Shown here piece by piece: positions 11,532-23,800 of a stretch of DNA of 64,000 nucleotides. The DNA is from Ulota crispa (taxonomy: Eukaryota > Streptophyta > Bryopsida > Orthotrichales > Orthotrichaceae), in assembly GCA_963920765.1 (NCBI GenBank), contig OY987248.1:1059001-1123000 (forward strand). Direction: 5' to 3'. The first letter of the stretch is position 1, and the number at the start of each line of letters is the position of its first letter. The translations under genes were made by a program, and so were the position numbers. The notes beneath the pieces were generated by a model. It searched no databases. It saw only the letters and a program-made list of their open reading frames with translations, and was not told the origin of the DNA.

Positions 11532-11895
11532 GAGCTTCTCCAGCCCTGTTCCCCACACGGAACATTAGAAACGGATTTTCCCGAGTGACTTTCCCTATGT
11601 AAGGTGTGGTTCCTGGCGGGGTCCAGCTTGACTTGCCAAAAGGAGGAGAAAAATAGCAAACTGTGGGGCCACTGTTTGTGATACTCGAAAGTGATATGCG
11701 CTGGCAGTGGGTCATGCCACAGCAGCAAACGAGCTTCCAAAACTGGACGCACTAAAAATTTGCGTCTCAAAAGGGAAGTTTGACGAGCCTGGGTAGGATT
11801 CCCCGTGTGGCGAGTTGGAGCTAGACCGAGATTCTGCACCCTCGCGCGCCCGGACTTGGTGTTTGGCCATCTAGCAAGCAAGGCTGGAGGTGCTC
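11532..11895. mobile_element. GAGCATC-type MITE with TAA duplication
   Basis: The ends GAGCTTCTCCAGCCCTG and CAAGGCTGGAGGTGCTC are inverted and flanked by TAA at 11529-11531 and 11896-11898. The 364-bp body is GC-richer than its surroundings. Three-base TWA-like duplications point to the PIF/Harbinger group. Confidence 0.75.
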
Positions 11896-11915
11896 TAAAG
11901 ATAGTGGAACAACTA

Positions 11916-12228
11916 TACCAAATAGTGCATTTAGGTTGCCTTAACAATTAGGTTGCCTTAACTTGGCAAAGTTACCTAGTAACTCACCTTTGACCACCTA
12001 TAGGAGCATGCAACTCTCTTTGTACTACAATAATTTCTCATTTTGTCTAATGTTCTAGCTTTCCTACTCCATGACTTTGGTGCTTGTTGCTAAACCCAAC
12101 CTTTGCTAGCTTCCTCTAATGTTTATCAGGGTAATTAATGACAAAAGTTACTATAATTTTGGTAATTATTTAATTAGTGTGAAATGTCAAAAAATTAGTA
12201 TGGGGCAACCTAAATGCACTATTTGGTG
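11916..12228 (+). mobile_element. GGTTGCC-type TA-flanked MITE, copy 1
   Basis: The inverted ends share ACCAAATAGTGCATTTAGG and are flanked by TA (11914-11915, 12229-12230). The phrase TTAGGTTGCCTTAACAATTAGGTTGCC near the left end repeats GGTTGCC twice. It matches 17705-18006, whose TA duplication is independently proven by its position inside another element. Confidence 0.85.
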
Positions 12229-12908
12229 TACTTAGAAAAGGGCTCTCAAATTTTGGGAACAATTGACCTTGGCAAATAGGAAATTATAACATTTGATTAA
12301 AGAACATGTGATGGCAAAATCTCAAATTTTTGGCAAGTAGTTGCTATTTATTGATTTTTACAAATTTAGAAGCCCCTTATTCATCTGAATTTTGGTGAGT
12401 AGCAAGGTAATGCACACACTTGCAAATTATTGAAGATTGTACTTTTTTATGTTAAGTACCGAATTAGGGCTTCAAACTGCTTTTACGTGGAAAACAATGG
12501 TTGGCATAGTTGGTGAGGGTTGCCACAACAAGAGTCTAAAAACATGCTTGAACCATTGCCAATAGGTTTCCCGTTACCACAGAGCACACACAAGAAAGCT
12601 TGTCAGGGATAATAATTGGTTGCAACTTGAAGGATGTTGCTTGCCACCACGCCCTATATGGTGCCTCACCCAATCGAGGCTCTTAACCCCTGAATGTTTG
12701 AGCGTGCCACTACAACAACACAAGGTGTTTTTCTTGTATTTGGAATAGATTCACACCTTTACTATGTTTGAGATCAACAAAGAAGTAGATAATAGATCAA
12801 AGCTGTTCTAGTGAGCTACACAAGATCCCAAATTAAAACTTCTTATTGGTATCAAATGCAATATATATGGCAATGTATATACTATGCCCTATGGTCAAGG
12901 GTTAAGAT

Positions 12909-13161
12909 CACCATATTCAATAAATTGGGGAAAAGGGTATAATTTGGGACTTTCAGACTCGCTTTCAAAAGTTTGAGGTGATCTCCTCAAATTGAGCTTA
13001 GCATTTTTTTTGTACACGTGTCCTCACATGAGAGGAGGTATTTGCAAGAAAAAAAATCTTAGTGGCTCAGACTAAATTTGATACCTTCAAATCTAACTTT
13101 TTGGGTTTGAAGGGGAATACAAGTTGGGATACCTCTTTTTTCAAATTTATTGAATATGGTG
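12909..13161. mobile_element. Foldback element with CACCATATTCAATAAATT ends
   Basis: Inverted ends CACCATATTCAATAAATT and AATTTATTGAATATGGTG enclose a body with TGTACACGTGTCCTCAC and GAGAGGAGG. The body resembles that of 48481-48716 in opposite orientation, so the two belong to one family with diverged tips. Confidence 0.65.
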
Positions 13162-16100
13162 TTTAAGGCACTTGTACGACATTTGGCTTGCCTTGCCACT
13201 AATCCACTTGCATGGACCACTTGAGTGCCTTCATAATTAACGCGTTGTTCATTAGTTTGGGAGAAAGCAATTTCCCAAAACGTATTATGGGAATACTAAA
13301 TTTTACATTTGTGAGAATACTTTGGTGATTTGAAGTGAGTTTTTTTTTTTGATGATTCATGTAAGGTATTTCATCATTGATGTAAGGTCTTGAAGAAATC
13401 ATCATAAAATTCACTTTAAATCACCTAAAAACTCTTAAAAATGAAAAATTCAAAAGTCCTAACATGTAAGCTTTTTCTTGATTTAATGAATAATGCTTCA
13501 ATTGTAATTTACACCAAGATCAAATTGGACCCATTGCCTCAAACAAGCCTCTAAAATCTTGTGATGACACTTTTGGGCCTTTAGGACGTTCAAGATTTAA
13601 TCTTCAAAGTTCCACACGTTTAGTTTAAGTGGCGTCCTCTCAATTTATAAAATAATAGAAATAAATCATGTATGGAGTCTTAGGAGAATTTTGTGGCCTA
13701 CATATGATAAATATTAAATAAATTCTCAAATATGAAATTTGACACTCTTACATGCATCACAAAAAAATTCATCAATCTACTATGAGAAAAACTTAATTGT
13801 GAATGGATAGTGATTCCAAATGTGATTTTCATGATTAACTTAACTGGCTAAAAATACTGCCAAAATGAGCTTAGTAAACCAAATTTGGCAATATGGTATT
13901 CACATTTTTTTATAGCTAAAACAATGCTCCGGTATGTAAGTTTCACAAAAATGGCAAATTTTGGTTTTGAGGATTTGCAATCTCATCTCTTTGTTGACCC
14001 AATCTTTGAGTAAGAAGGTAGTGGGCAACAAATGCCAAGTTAAAGGAAGATTTTGGCTAGAGTGCAAGCATCCTCTCTCAAGCGTAACATTTGGATTGAG
14101 TTATTGAAGGTTTTGTTTACGCCACTTGTGCAACTCATTTATAATAAGTTCTAACCAAGTGCAAACTACGGATATAATGAAGCAAAAAAAGTTACAATGC
14201 AATACAACTTGTGTAAGAAAAAATGACATTTTGAGGAGTTAATTGTCTTGCAAACAAAAATTGCTTATGTAGAGAGGTGGAGAGAATTTGAAGTTGAATT
14301 GGAGAATTAGTTAGACACCACTTCATTCAAACTTTGGAGATGGCTCAATTGTTTTTTGCATTAGTATGGATGCTATGTTGTCATCCTTTATGAAATTTCT
14401 AGCACTTCAAACTAAGCACATTGTGGGTGTAAGATGTAAATTTGACACTAACAAAGGGCCAATTTGCAATACAAGGTGAGGTAATTTTGAGCCCAAGTAG
14501 GTTCCAATCCTTGCCTCTAAGCAAGTCAAATTTTGAAATCAACATCTAAGGCATTTTTGTAAAAAGTCAAAACCACAAAATTTTACATTGTCTTTGTTTG
14601 AATAGCTAGATTCTTTGAGGAATGGATTGCTTGTGGGGTTGTTGTCAAAATCACTAAAGCATTATTACTCTAATGCAAAACCAAGTACTAGATAATCAAA
14701 TTTGTTAGAAGGAAATAAAATCTCAATGTCTCTATTTTGTATCTTTCTTTAATGTACTATTTTGGAAACTACTAGAATTTGAAGTTATGACTTCTACTTT
14801 TTGGTTTCAATACCTTTACATATGATAAAAAGGGCTTTCATTAAATAGTTTACAAACTTTGAACTATACATGTAATTAGGTACTTTCTATGTCCTTGAAC
14901 ATCAATAGATCTCATAATATTTTCTAGATATTTTGCATGAATCAATAAAAATAAAAAACAATATTCCAATATATTACATATGGTTACTAATGTTTTGCAA
15001 ATCAATGCAATCAAGTTGGTTTTCAAGTTATTATTTATGGACTTTGGCCGTCTACAAGTGGTTAAATATGACAATTTTGTTGTACTCTTTATCATAATAA
15101 TTACTTAAAGTAGTTCAAGTGGACTTAATTTATAGCCTCAAATTTTGATAGCCCACAATTCTAGTCTAAATTGACCCAAATGGCATTTTCAATGAAGTCT
15201 TGCCATGGAGCCCAACACAAGCCCCTATTAGATGTCATGTTGTGCTTTGCAACTTAATTTGCAAATTCTTCTAGAAACCCTTAAACCAGCCAAATGAATG
15301 CATTTCTAAAAAAAAATTCATGCTAGCTTGGAATCAAAATGCAAAATTTGCAAACAAGTTTGTAGTGTAAAATTGTTTGTTGTTTTTGCATTTTCCATTT
15401 TTGGGGGCTAACATGAAAGTTTATCCAAAACTACATTTGTGAATTCTTGTTTTTGAGATGCAATTTGAGTTCATTGACATGATCAACAAACAAGATGTTG
15501 TAGCAAGACATCTACAAATTTGTAGAAAGGTGCTTGCATAGTTTCTAAAAAGGCAAATTGAGGACCCATCAAGGGGCACCTTCACTCTACGCACTACATT
15601 CCAATTCTACAAGTCCTAGTTTAATGCCACATCTCCATTTTGTTGAATTGTGTTATTGAAAAAGAAAGTTTAAAAGAATTTGGACTATTATTTGTAAAGA
15701 TTTTGTTGGGGTTGATCTCCCATGATATGTTCCCATCTTTATTTCACACAATTCTTGGAACTAAGTCCCATTTTATTTTTGGCACCAAAAACTTCTAGAC
15801 ATTTAGGTATATTAAAAGGTAATGGGCTTGATATTATGTGTGAAATTCTAAATAATGTTTAGCATTTCAATAAGTTAGATTTTGTGAAATTAAATGATAC
15901 TTTGTGAAATGGAACCACATAGGAATTGCTCCTAAGAGGACAAATACAAACAAGCATAAAAACGTCATATACAAATGTACTAGTATTTTGATTTCAAACA
16001 TAACAACACAAGTGAAAGGTTTGTGTTTGGGCATGGTTTTCACTACATGTGGCAAGAGGACCATACAAGGGCCATATACATAAAATTTTGTACCTTGCAA

Positions 16101-17085
16101 CACAACAAGTTAGCCCTTCAAAAATGCAACCTTTAGTTTACATATAATTAAGACTTAAAGTTGTTATCATTGAAAACACATCAAATCACCCATGAAATAA
16201 ATACACAAATTTTGAATATAGAAATTGAATGACCAAATTGTATCTTGTTGCAAGAATGCTTTCTTTGAACAATTTAGCATAAAATCTTGTTTTGGACTTT
16301 AGGACATCAACAAAAATAAACCATTAGTCAACGCTGGTATTTATATATTTTTTTCCCAAAGGTTGTCAATTTTTTTATAAAGAGTGATTGAAGAGCATCA
16401 TTGGTAGCTTCAATGTCCAAATTGATGATACTTCAAGGCCCAAGGGAAAAACAATTGTTGTGAAAAAACAAGAAGTAGAATATTTGACAAAATTTTGGAT
16501 GTTTAAAGTTGAACAAACAAGTAAATCAATGACTACAAATTGGAATGCAAGTCAAGTGACAATGCAAAACAAGTTCATTTAATAAATGAAAACCTCAAAA
16601 CAAGATGCAAAAGTCTTCTTCATCTCATACATTTGTCAATGAGCTTTTTTCTTTTTCTTTTTCCAAATGAATATGTAGAACACTCTTGGTTAATAATAGT
16701 GGGTGTCCAAAACAAAATTTCCATTGGAAGACCGAAATGAAATTATTCAAAAAGTAGGCATAACTCAACCAAGAAGTTTCATCTTTTAAATTTATGAAAT
16801 TCATAACAAAAGATTTGATTTGAGTATTTTTTGGATGCATAGAATCTCTTTCAGTTGTGACGCTTCCTCCTTCTACCAAGAGATGAGTATGCAAATAGGC
16901 ACCAAGTTCTTTCTCATTTTCTCCCCAAAAAGTGCCTCTAGTATTACCCAAAGGTCCAATGTTTATTTGCAAATACCAAAATTTTCTGCCCCCTTGCAGC
17001 AAACTTCCATGAGGGCATAGACAGTGCTTGCAAAAAGGTAGACATAACTTGTACATTAGCAAGAGAACTTGGAGTTTAGGCCTCT
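13162..17085. other. AT-rich intergenic DNA, nothing recognised
   Basis: Open frames here, including a 145-codon one on the minus strand at 16625-17062, show no recognisable domain, splice structure or codon signature. No RNA gene or clear element ends were seen. Confidence 0.6.
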
Positions 17086-17340
17086 ACGGCTTTGCCGTTC
17101 CCAATTCCCAATAATGTGGAGAGACAATACAAGCTTCCGTCCATGCCATTATGGAGGACTTTTTAGACCGCGCTAGAGTTCACGAAAGTAGAAGAAAAAG
17201 TTGAAAAGTGTTGGAGAGAAGTTGCTGAAAGGTGCTGGCAACAACGCAATGGCTACACATTAGCGTGAATACAATGAGTTAGCGTAAGTGCGAAATTGGA
17301 ATGTTTTAGAAAGGGCAACGCCGCTACAAAAATTGGCTTG
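17086..17340 (+). repeat. Dispersed repeat, related to 46590-46800
   Basis: The segment shares TACAAGCTT, CATGCCATT, CTAGAG(C/T)TCACG and GGTG(C/T)TGG with 46590-46800 in the same order and orientation. TCTACGGCTTTGCCGTTCCC at the left and GGGCAACGCCGCTA at the right look like loosely inverted ends. Confidence 0.45.
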
Positions 17341-17376
17341 ATCCCTGACCCTGCAAATCACTTTTCATGTTTTCTA

Positions 17377-18011
17377 AGACAGGAGGCTCATGAATGGACC
17401 ATCTAAGGGTTGAAACTGAATTTTGGGGAGGTGAAACTTCTTGAAATATTTTTTTTAGTAAATTTTCATTGAAAGACAAGAGGAATTGGCATCTAACCAA
17501 ATTGTTTTGTGTTTTTTGGAACTTTGTGGAATTAGTTGTGAAATTTTGAAGTTGAAATGCCATAGGGCTCTAATATGGTGCACCTCCTCAAATGTACATT
17601 GCCTCTACATTGTTGAAGGCCTATGAAAAACAACATGCACAAACATAGTACATTTGATGAGGAGGTGCATCATTTTGGAGCCTGCCCACTTTTAGATCCT
17701 CCTACAATGAATATTGCATTTAGGTTGCCTTGACAATTAGGTTGCCTTACCCTGGGTAAGTTACCTCATGGCTCATCATTTGGCTACTTGGAGGTGCATG
17801 CAACTCTCTAAATATTTGGGTTTCACATGATTTATGACTTGAAAGCTACTAATTTGTCTTTTCTCAACTTCATTGTTGTTAACATGCCATTTAAATACTA
17901 TTTATTGCAATGATTTTTGATGAAATTATTGTAGTAGCATTAAGTATTTATATCGTGTGAAATGTCAAGAAATTAGTTTGGGGCAACCTAAACGCAATAT
18001 TCACTGTACCT
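17377..18011 (+). mobile_element. AGGTAG-family MITE split by a younger MITE
   Basis: The left end AGACAGGAGGCTC follows TA at 17375-17376, and the body matches 7418-7742. The right inverted end is cut between CTCCTA and CCT by the GGTTGCC-type MITE at 17705-18006, after which CCT and the flanking TA resume at 18009-18013. Removing the insertion and one TA leaves about 329 bp, close to the other copies. Confidence 0.85.
17705..18006 (+). mobile_element. GGTTGCC-type TA-flanked MITE, copy 2 (nested)
   Basis: The inverted ends CAATGAATATTGCATTTAGG and, read in reverse, CAGTGAATATTGCGTTTAGG bound 302 bp. TA lies on both sides (17703-17704 and 18007-18008), and the uninterrupted host element needs only one TA there, so TA is a true duplication. 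Confidence 0.9.
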
Positions 18012-18041
18012 TATTCAAGGAAAGCGATCGAGCTGCTGTGA

Positions 18042-18375
18042 GACCTTCTGCACCCACACACGCGCAGGGACCCTGGCACGCAATATTTGGATGAGAAATG
18101 CTCAGGGTCCCTCAAAAGGTTCTCTTCACTCTCAACCTGAGCGTGTCAAGGAACGGCTCTTGAAATTACTATTCATTTTGAGTTTAGTGAGTTTTATCTT
18201 TTTCTCCACTTCTTCTACACTTGATGATTGGTCAAATAACTTTTTGTGGGACCAAACGACTATTTGTGGAATACACTTGAAGAGTAAGGGTGAGTGAACA
18301 AATTTTTTGAGGGCTCTCCAAAAGCAGATGGAATCACTTGGCGAGTCATGGATTGAGCGCAAGGGTGCTGATGCT
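18042..18375. mobile_element. GAGCATC-type MITE with TGA duplication
   Basis: The left end GACCTTCTGCACCC and the reversed right end GAGCATCAGCACCC match, and TGA flanks both sides (18039-18041, 18376-18378). The 334-bp element lies just upstream of the GC-rich 5' region of the NSP1-like gene. Confidence 0.7.
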
Positions 18376-18479
18376 CTGATGGCCATGGAATCCAAAAACC
18401 TATAAACAAAACACGATTTCATATTAAAAACGTATTTGTCGCTTTTGGGTTTTCTGACTCCTCGGCCTCTGGCCACCAT

Positions 18480-19460
18480 GGAAGTTCGCTCTTGATATTA
18501 TTCTCTCAGAGTTTTGATTTCTTGAGATTAGTTTAGAAAATAAGAGTAAACAAACTGTTTAGAGGGCGGATCCTGCGACCAGAAGGCGTGCGACCGTCGA
18601 ACGGTCCCGTCCAGCAGTAGCAGCACGCCCCCCGCGCCCGCGCCACCGAAGCCCGCCTCGTTGAAGGGAAAGGGTGAGACGAGAGAGACAGCGCGCGGTC
18701 GGTTGCATGAATCTCCGGAATCTTTCACAGCACATGCGAAGTGAGCTTGCCGGATGATTGCTGGCGCAGCCAGCGGGACCATTATTCTCCAATCCACAAC
18801 GCCCACTCGTCGGTCACGACAATCCCTCAGCATTCCCGCTTTAGCACATTCCACCGGCTAACCTAGTAGAACCTAGTCAACCTACTGATCGACGGCGACA
18901 GACGATTGTTTCCAGTTTCCACTCACGGTGAGTAACCCTAGTCCCTAGCAATCTACAGCTGAAAATAGGCACCGGCACGCCTGGAGCAGGGCCGTCTTTC
19001 AGCCGAGAATGGGCAAACCAGATTCATTCACTCCTGCGTCGTGTAAACCACAGCTCCGCAGAAAGAGAAACCACCGAAACCAACAACCAGGCCAGTTTTA
19101 TCTAACCCTGACCATACTGGAAAGTGATGACGCCACCTCTGACGACGAGCAAGCGCAAGCAAGCAAGCAAGCCCCGCGAGAAGAGCGCGGTGCATGAAGT
19201 GGCCGCAGTCGGGGGTCAACTTGTCGTGGAGCCGAGTGGAGGGCCCCAGGCGTGCCGGGGGGCCACTTCTTCGTAGCTTTGTCAGAACCATCGCCTACTC
19301 TTGATCACCCTACCACCACCCCCAACCATCTCCACGATTTGGCTCGCCGGCTAAGTAAGTTACTCCTTTTCTCCTTCTTTCTTCTCTATGACGTCGCGAG
19401 TGAGGCATGTGACGAGACACAGGCAGGTGTCTCTCGACTCTCGGACGTTATCTCCATATA
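18480..19460 (+). promoter_or_regulatory. GC-rich upstream region of the NSP1-like gene
   Basis: The composition rises sharply and CpG is frequent from about 18560 onwards, as is common around plant gene promoters. Open frames here are short and have no recognisable domains. A strong donor-like CACG|GTGAGT near 18928 leaves open a transcript start further upstream than the one proposed at about 19480. Confidence 0.4.
19451..19458 (+). promoter_or_regulatory. Candidate TATA box
   Basis: CCATATATTC lies in a pyrimidine-rich stretch at the downstream side of the GC-rich region, about 370 bases before the probable donor of the leader exon. This is only a sequence resemblance. Confidence 0.25.
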
Positions 19461-19484
19461 TTCTGTGGTTTTTTGATCGATTGT

Positions 19485-19825
19485 GTCGGCGACTGGCATT
19501 CTGGATTTCTTGTTAGCGTTCTTGTCAGGGCAAAGTCCGACTCGCGTCGTGCTTAGGGATAGCTTTTGTCCATTCCGCCATTCGTTTGTTTATGTTACTT
19601 ATGCAGTAGTGCGCAACGGCAGGGGGGTCATGCAAGGAAGAGGGAAGCGGAGTGAGTATCATCGGCGCTCGTTTGTGCTGCCGCTTCGTGAGGGCGCGAT
19701 CACCTAAACCTCCAACTCCCTCGCCGTTGTCGCCGTCGTCGTTTGCTCTGGTTCCCGTGCGACGCTCGCACTCTGTTCCCCCGCACTGTGCCGTTCTACC
19801 TCGAAACCCTATCCAAAGATTCGCA
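19485..19825 (+). other. Probable 5'-UTR exon of the NSP1-like gene
   Basis: A C/T-rich stretch ends in TTCGCAG|GTACGC, a good plant donor. The matching acceptor is TTTGTTTTTGCAG at 20779-20791, 31 bases before the start codon, giving a leader intron 19826-20791. The exon start is a guess based on the TATA-like motif; transcript data would fix it. Confidence 0.4.
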
Positions 19826-20822
19826 GGTACGCTTGCCGGCATGCATCCATCCATCCATCGCTTGTGCGATGCTCTTCGGAGTGCGCTTCAGATTCTAGCT
19901 CGCAGGCTGATAGGATGGTGGAGAGAGTAGTGCGAACAAGCTCCTCAAGCATTTTCTTCATTTTTTAATGGATTGATTCTTTCTGAGAGCTTAGTATTCT
20001 AGTAGGAGAGCTGGACGAGTGATTGAAATGTGACGAGAGCCCGAATGGCATCTTCAGTGGGAATAAGTCTGAGATTCCGGTCCTTGGTGCCAGGGTTTGT
20101 TGTCTTCGGATTCCTCACGGATGTCTGACTGTCTCGAGAATTGGATCCAAGTAGCGTCTTGTTGTGGAATGCTTTGGTTCACGGATGGATGTCTGCAAGG
20201 AGTTTTGTTAGTTGTAGAGATTTGCAGCAGCATCTTTGGAATGGAGTGCAGAATCTAGGTTAGAGAAAGCCTGTTCCCTCTCTTGTTAGATTCATTCAAA
20301 CCTCTCCAAGGGTTTACTCACAGAAGAAGATGAAGGGTTTGACACTGGATTATTTTGACCCCTTGATCTACCTTGAGTTTTATGGAGTTATTCTTCCTGT
20401 TAAGCTTAATTATTACTCCTTAAACATGAATGCACGTCTGTTTTTGGAAGGACAGAAGTGCCTCTACATGTACTCTGCCATGTGCTTGTAGCTCGGTATG
20501 TGAGAATTATGAAACCTCTTGTGAACACAACCACGAGGATATCAACCAAAAAATTTGCCATTATAGAGTGTGTCGTTTGAATGTGCAATTGTAGAGTGTG
20601 TCATTATAGAGGGTTTAGTGCTTATGTTGTTGCCGTCTACAGAATGCTGGAGTCAGTAGCTCGACGTGCTCGTGTTTGGTTCTATTCATTTACATGGAAA
20701 ATTCTTGTGTTTGAGACCTGAAGGGATGGGAATTCTCCTGTGCAGATGGTACTGAAGTTTTGCATTTAAGAAGCTTAATTTGTTTTTGCAGCTGTTTCCT
20801 AGTGCATCTAAAATCAAAAAGT

Positions 20823-23800
20823 ATGGTTCTAAAACCATGTCCGGACGATGATGGAGTTTCGGAGTTTGACGTCGTTGCGTCCATCATGTTGATCCAGGTG
20901 GGTGTCCTCGGCTTTTGCCTTTCCCTGAGTTCACCAGATTTGTAAAGTTGGCGTGTGTTCGTCGTGAATCTAGTGCCCTAGATTTTGAGAGATTCGAATT
21001 GTGCCAATACAATGAAATTGACGTTTGAAGGTTCCCAGTGCAACTAAAGATTTAGGACGGAAAGTTCTAGATTGAGAAATATAGGGGTTTTAGAGAGGAA
21101 ACCTTGCCACCCACCTTTATTCTGATGGTATTGTTTGGTGGTCTCATGTGTTTTCAGGGGCCACTAGATTTGCGAGAACGATGAGAACGCCCACTGTAAT
21201 GAAGGTGGTTGGAACTATCCATTTTCAAGTGTAATTAAGTTTGCTACATGAGTCATTGGATTTTCCAGGGGGGGACTTTGTTTCGGTACCTTTAAGAATT
21301 CATGTCTTGGAATCATTTTTGCTTTTATTTATTAACTCCTTAGCGTTCAAGCTTGAAAATAGAGAGGTTAGAACTTCACTTTCATTACAAGCTTACAGTC
21401 TATAATAGCAGTTTCTTCAAAACATATTGTTTGTTGTTCGAATATAGAGGGTATGATTTCTCCTTTTCAAATGTACATTTTTCTGACCTAATTTTAGCCA
21501 TTTGGGCACGTATGAGTTCAAAATGTTTGGAGTTAAAGATATATGTCTAAATCCAGGCGCGTGAAAATTTGGCAGGCTCCATCGACGCTGCAGCTCCAAA
21601 TTCTTTGATATTTGGGAGCAACAATAGTTCCAATAATTCCAGAGGAGGGAGCCAGCACTTGACCATGGACATGGGCGGAGGGAATCCCCGCGGATCGGCG
21701 CCATGCTGGCGCTCCCCGTACAGTAACCCAGAGCTGGAATATGTGTATCTGGTACGTTGTACTCACACTCACCCTCTGGTTGCACCAACAAGGTAGAGGA
21801 TAATGTTTATATCACTTAGTGCTACAAACTCTATGATGTTTTGTTCAAACAACTTCGAGCAAACCCACACAGCAATCTAGAGAAGGGTATGGAAATCAAG
21901 AGGCTGAACATTTTATCCAATTTTAGCTTAGATGTGTGCTTATTGAGAGATTAATTCAAGAGTGTGCAAAGATCACTTTGGGATACAAAGCCAAATCCGT
22001 TGCTATCAAATTATTGCGGATGAATATTTTATGCAACCATCTAACACGGTAGGTTGTAGACCATTGTTGATGGGAAGTCAGTAAACCAACTCCGTTTGCT
22101 TTATTCAGTAACTATAAACATTTAGTGAAGTCATGCTTACATCCAACTTGCTAACAGGAAGCTAATCAGTTGTATTGGAAGATTTAAGTTGCTGTCGGTA
22201 TCAGTTAAAAGTCTCCTCTACCTAAACTGATTTCTTTGCTGTGTATTGAATCTCAGGGCTCTCCACAATCATCTCAAGGCTCACCGCAGGTGTCAATGTT
22301 GCAACCTGAGGTTGTCATTCCAAACAATCCTTACGTTCTGCAGGTACAGTACATTGCATCAGGCTTCCCCCATGAGCTGGAATGATTTGGATATATATGT
22401 TCTTATTGTCTCCAGGAAGAGACCGGTCCTGTTGTTTGGTGAAAATGAGACACCTGTTAAAAAGCAATACAAACGTTTTGTGATTCTTTACTCTAGAGAA
22501 TGAAAATTTCAAGTCTAATAGAAACATGTAACATTCTGCGATGTAACATTAGTGGCATTCTAAGGTTGTTGAAGGAGGTTTGCTGAAACTTTCAACGAGT
22601 GAGGGAAAGAAGTATTCTGGTAGCCTTATTTAGTTCTATCTGGGGTAGAGACGCTTGTGGTGTTTTTACTGTGAACGCTTTCCAGAGACTGATTGAGCGT
22701 GTGTGTGTTGCGCAGCCGACAGTAGCAGCAGGCAATGTTTACGATAATCACGGCCAATTCACGTTCGCAGCCGCGGCGGCGGCGCCCGTGGCGAACTGTG
22801 CACCACCATGGTTCATGCCCGTATCAGGAGTCAACCTGCACTCCCCTTCGTCCCACCAAGCATTCGCCCCCCCAAACAATCTCGAATCCCAATCCCAATC
22901 ACAACAATCGCAACCGTTGTATCCATTGCGGGGCGACTCGATGCAGTTTGACGATATCTGGTCCAGCTTGGATTCCGACCTCCTGGACAGGGTCACGTCT
23001 GAAGACATCAGCATGGTGGAAGCGTACGCGCCCCCGGGATTTGATCGATCGCGCCTCACTGTACCGCTGACGAATTACAACAACACGTGGACGATGGACC
23101 CGCAGGCCATACCCGAGGAGGCACAGAGCTGCAATCGCGCTGGCAACACCGCCACGTACGCGCATCCCCAGGAGAGTGGCGGGCAGCATCACTACGGCGA
23201 CGTGATACCCGCGTTTTCTCACGGGATCGCACCGGCAAGCGCGCAAGGGTTCGGAAGCTTGATCTCGGGCCCTCAATTGGACTTCTTGACGGGTGACACC
23301 ATCTCCGAAAGCTTCTCCAGCACCAGCCCCGCTGCCGAGCAGTCGCTCTCGCATGCGCACGTCCATTACGGATTCGGCAACTCAGGCAATGGCAACACAG
23401 GCACCGGGAATCTAGACATTGTGAATCGAGACAACGGGAATCTAGACAATGGGAACCGAGACAGTGGGAATCAAGACAATGGGAGTCGAGGCAATGGGAG
23501 TCGAGACAAAGGGAGTCGAGACAATGGGAACCGAGGCAATGGGAACCGAGACAATGGGAATCGAGATAATGTGAGAGATCCTCGTGCTAGATTGTTGCAG
23601 CAGGAGGGTGATTCCAGGGAGCAGGCGCGGGGTGGTGGTGGTGGTGTTGCAGTGGGTGGGAAGGGGAAATCGGGGGAGGGTGAGTTTGTGGGGAACATGT
23701 TGGCGCCCATACGGTCGCTAGGGGAGCCGCTGTGGGCGGAGCAGCTGCTGAATCTGTGCGCGTCGGCCATAGCTAGCAAGAACATCAGCCGGACGCAGCA

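Noticed and set aside
16625-17062. 145-codon minus-strand frame as a gene
   Set aside because: No domain, no splice context, and composition like the flanking intergenic DNA.
22599-22715. Start of the large exon at the upstream methionine near 22599
   Set aside because: The acceptor at 22714-22715 joins in phase with the preceding short exon, and the residues before it look like intron translation.
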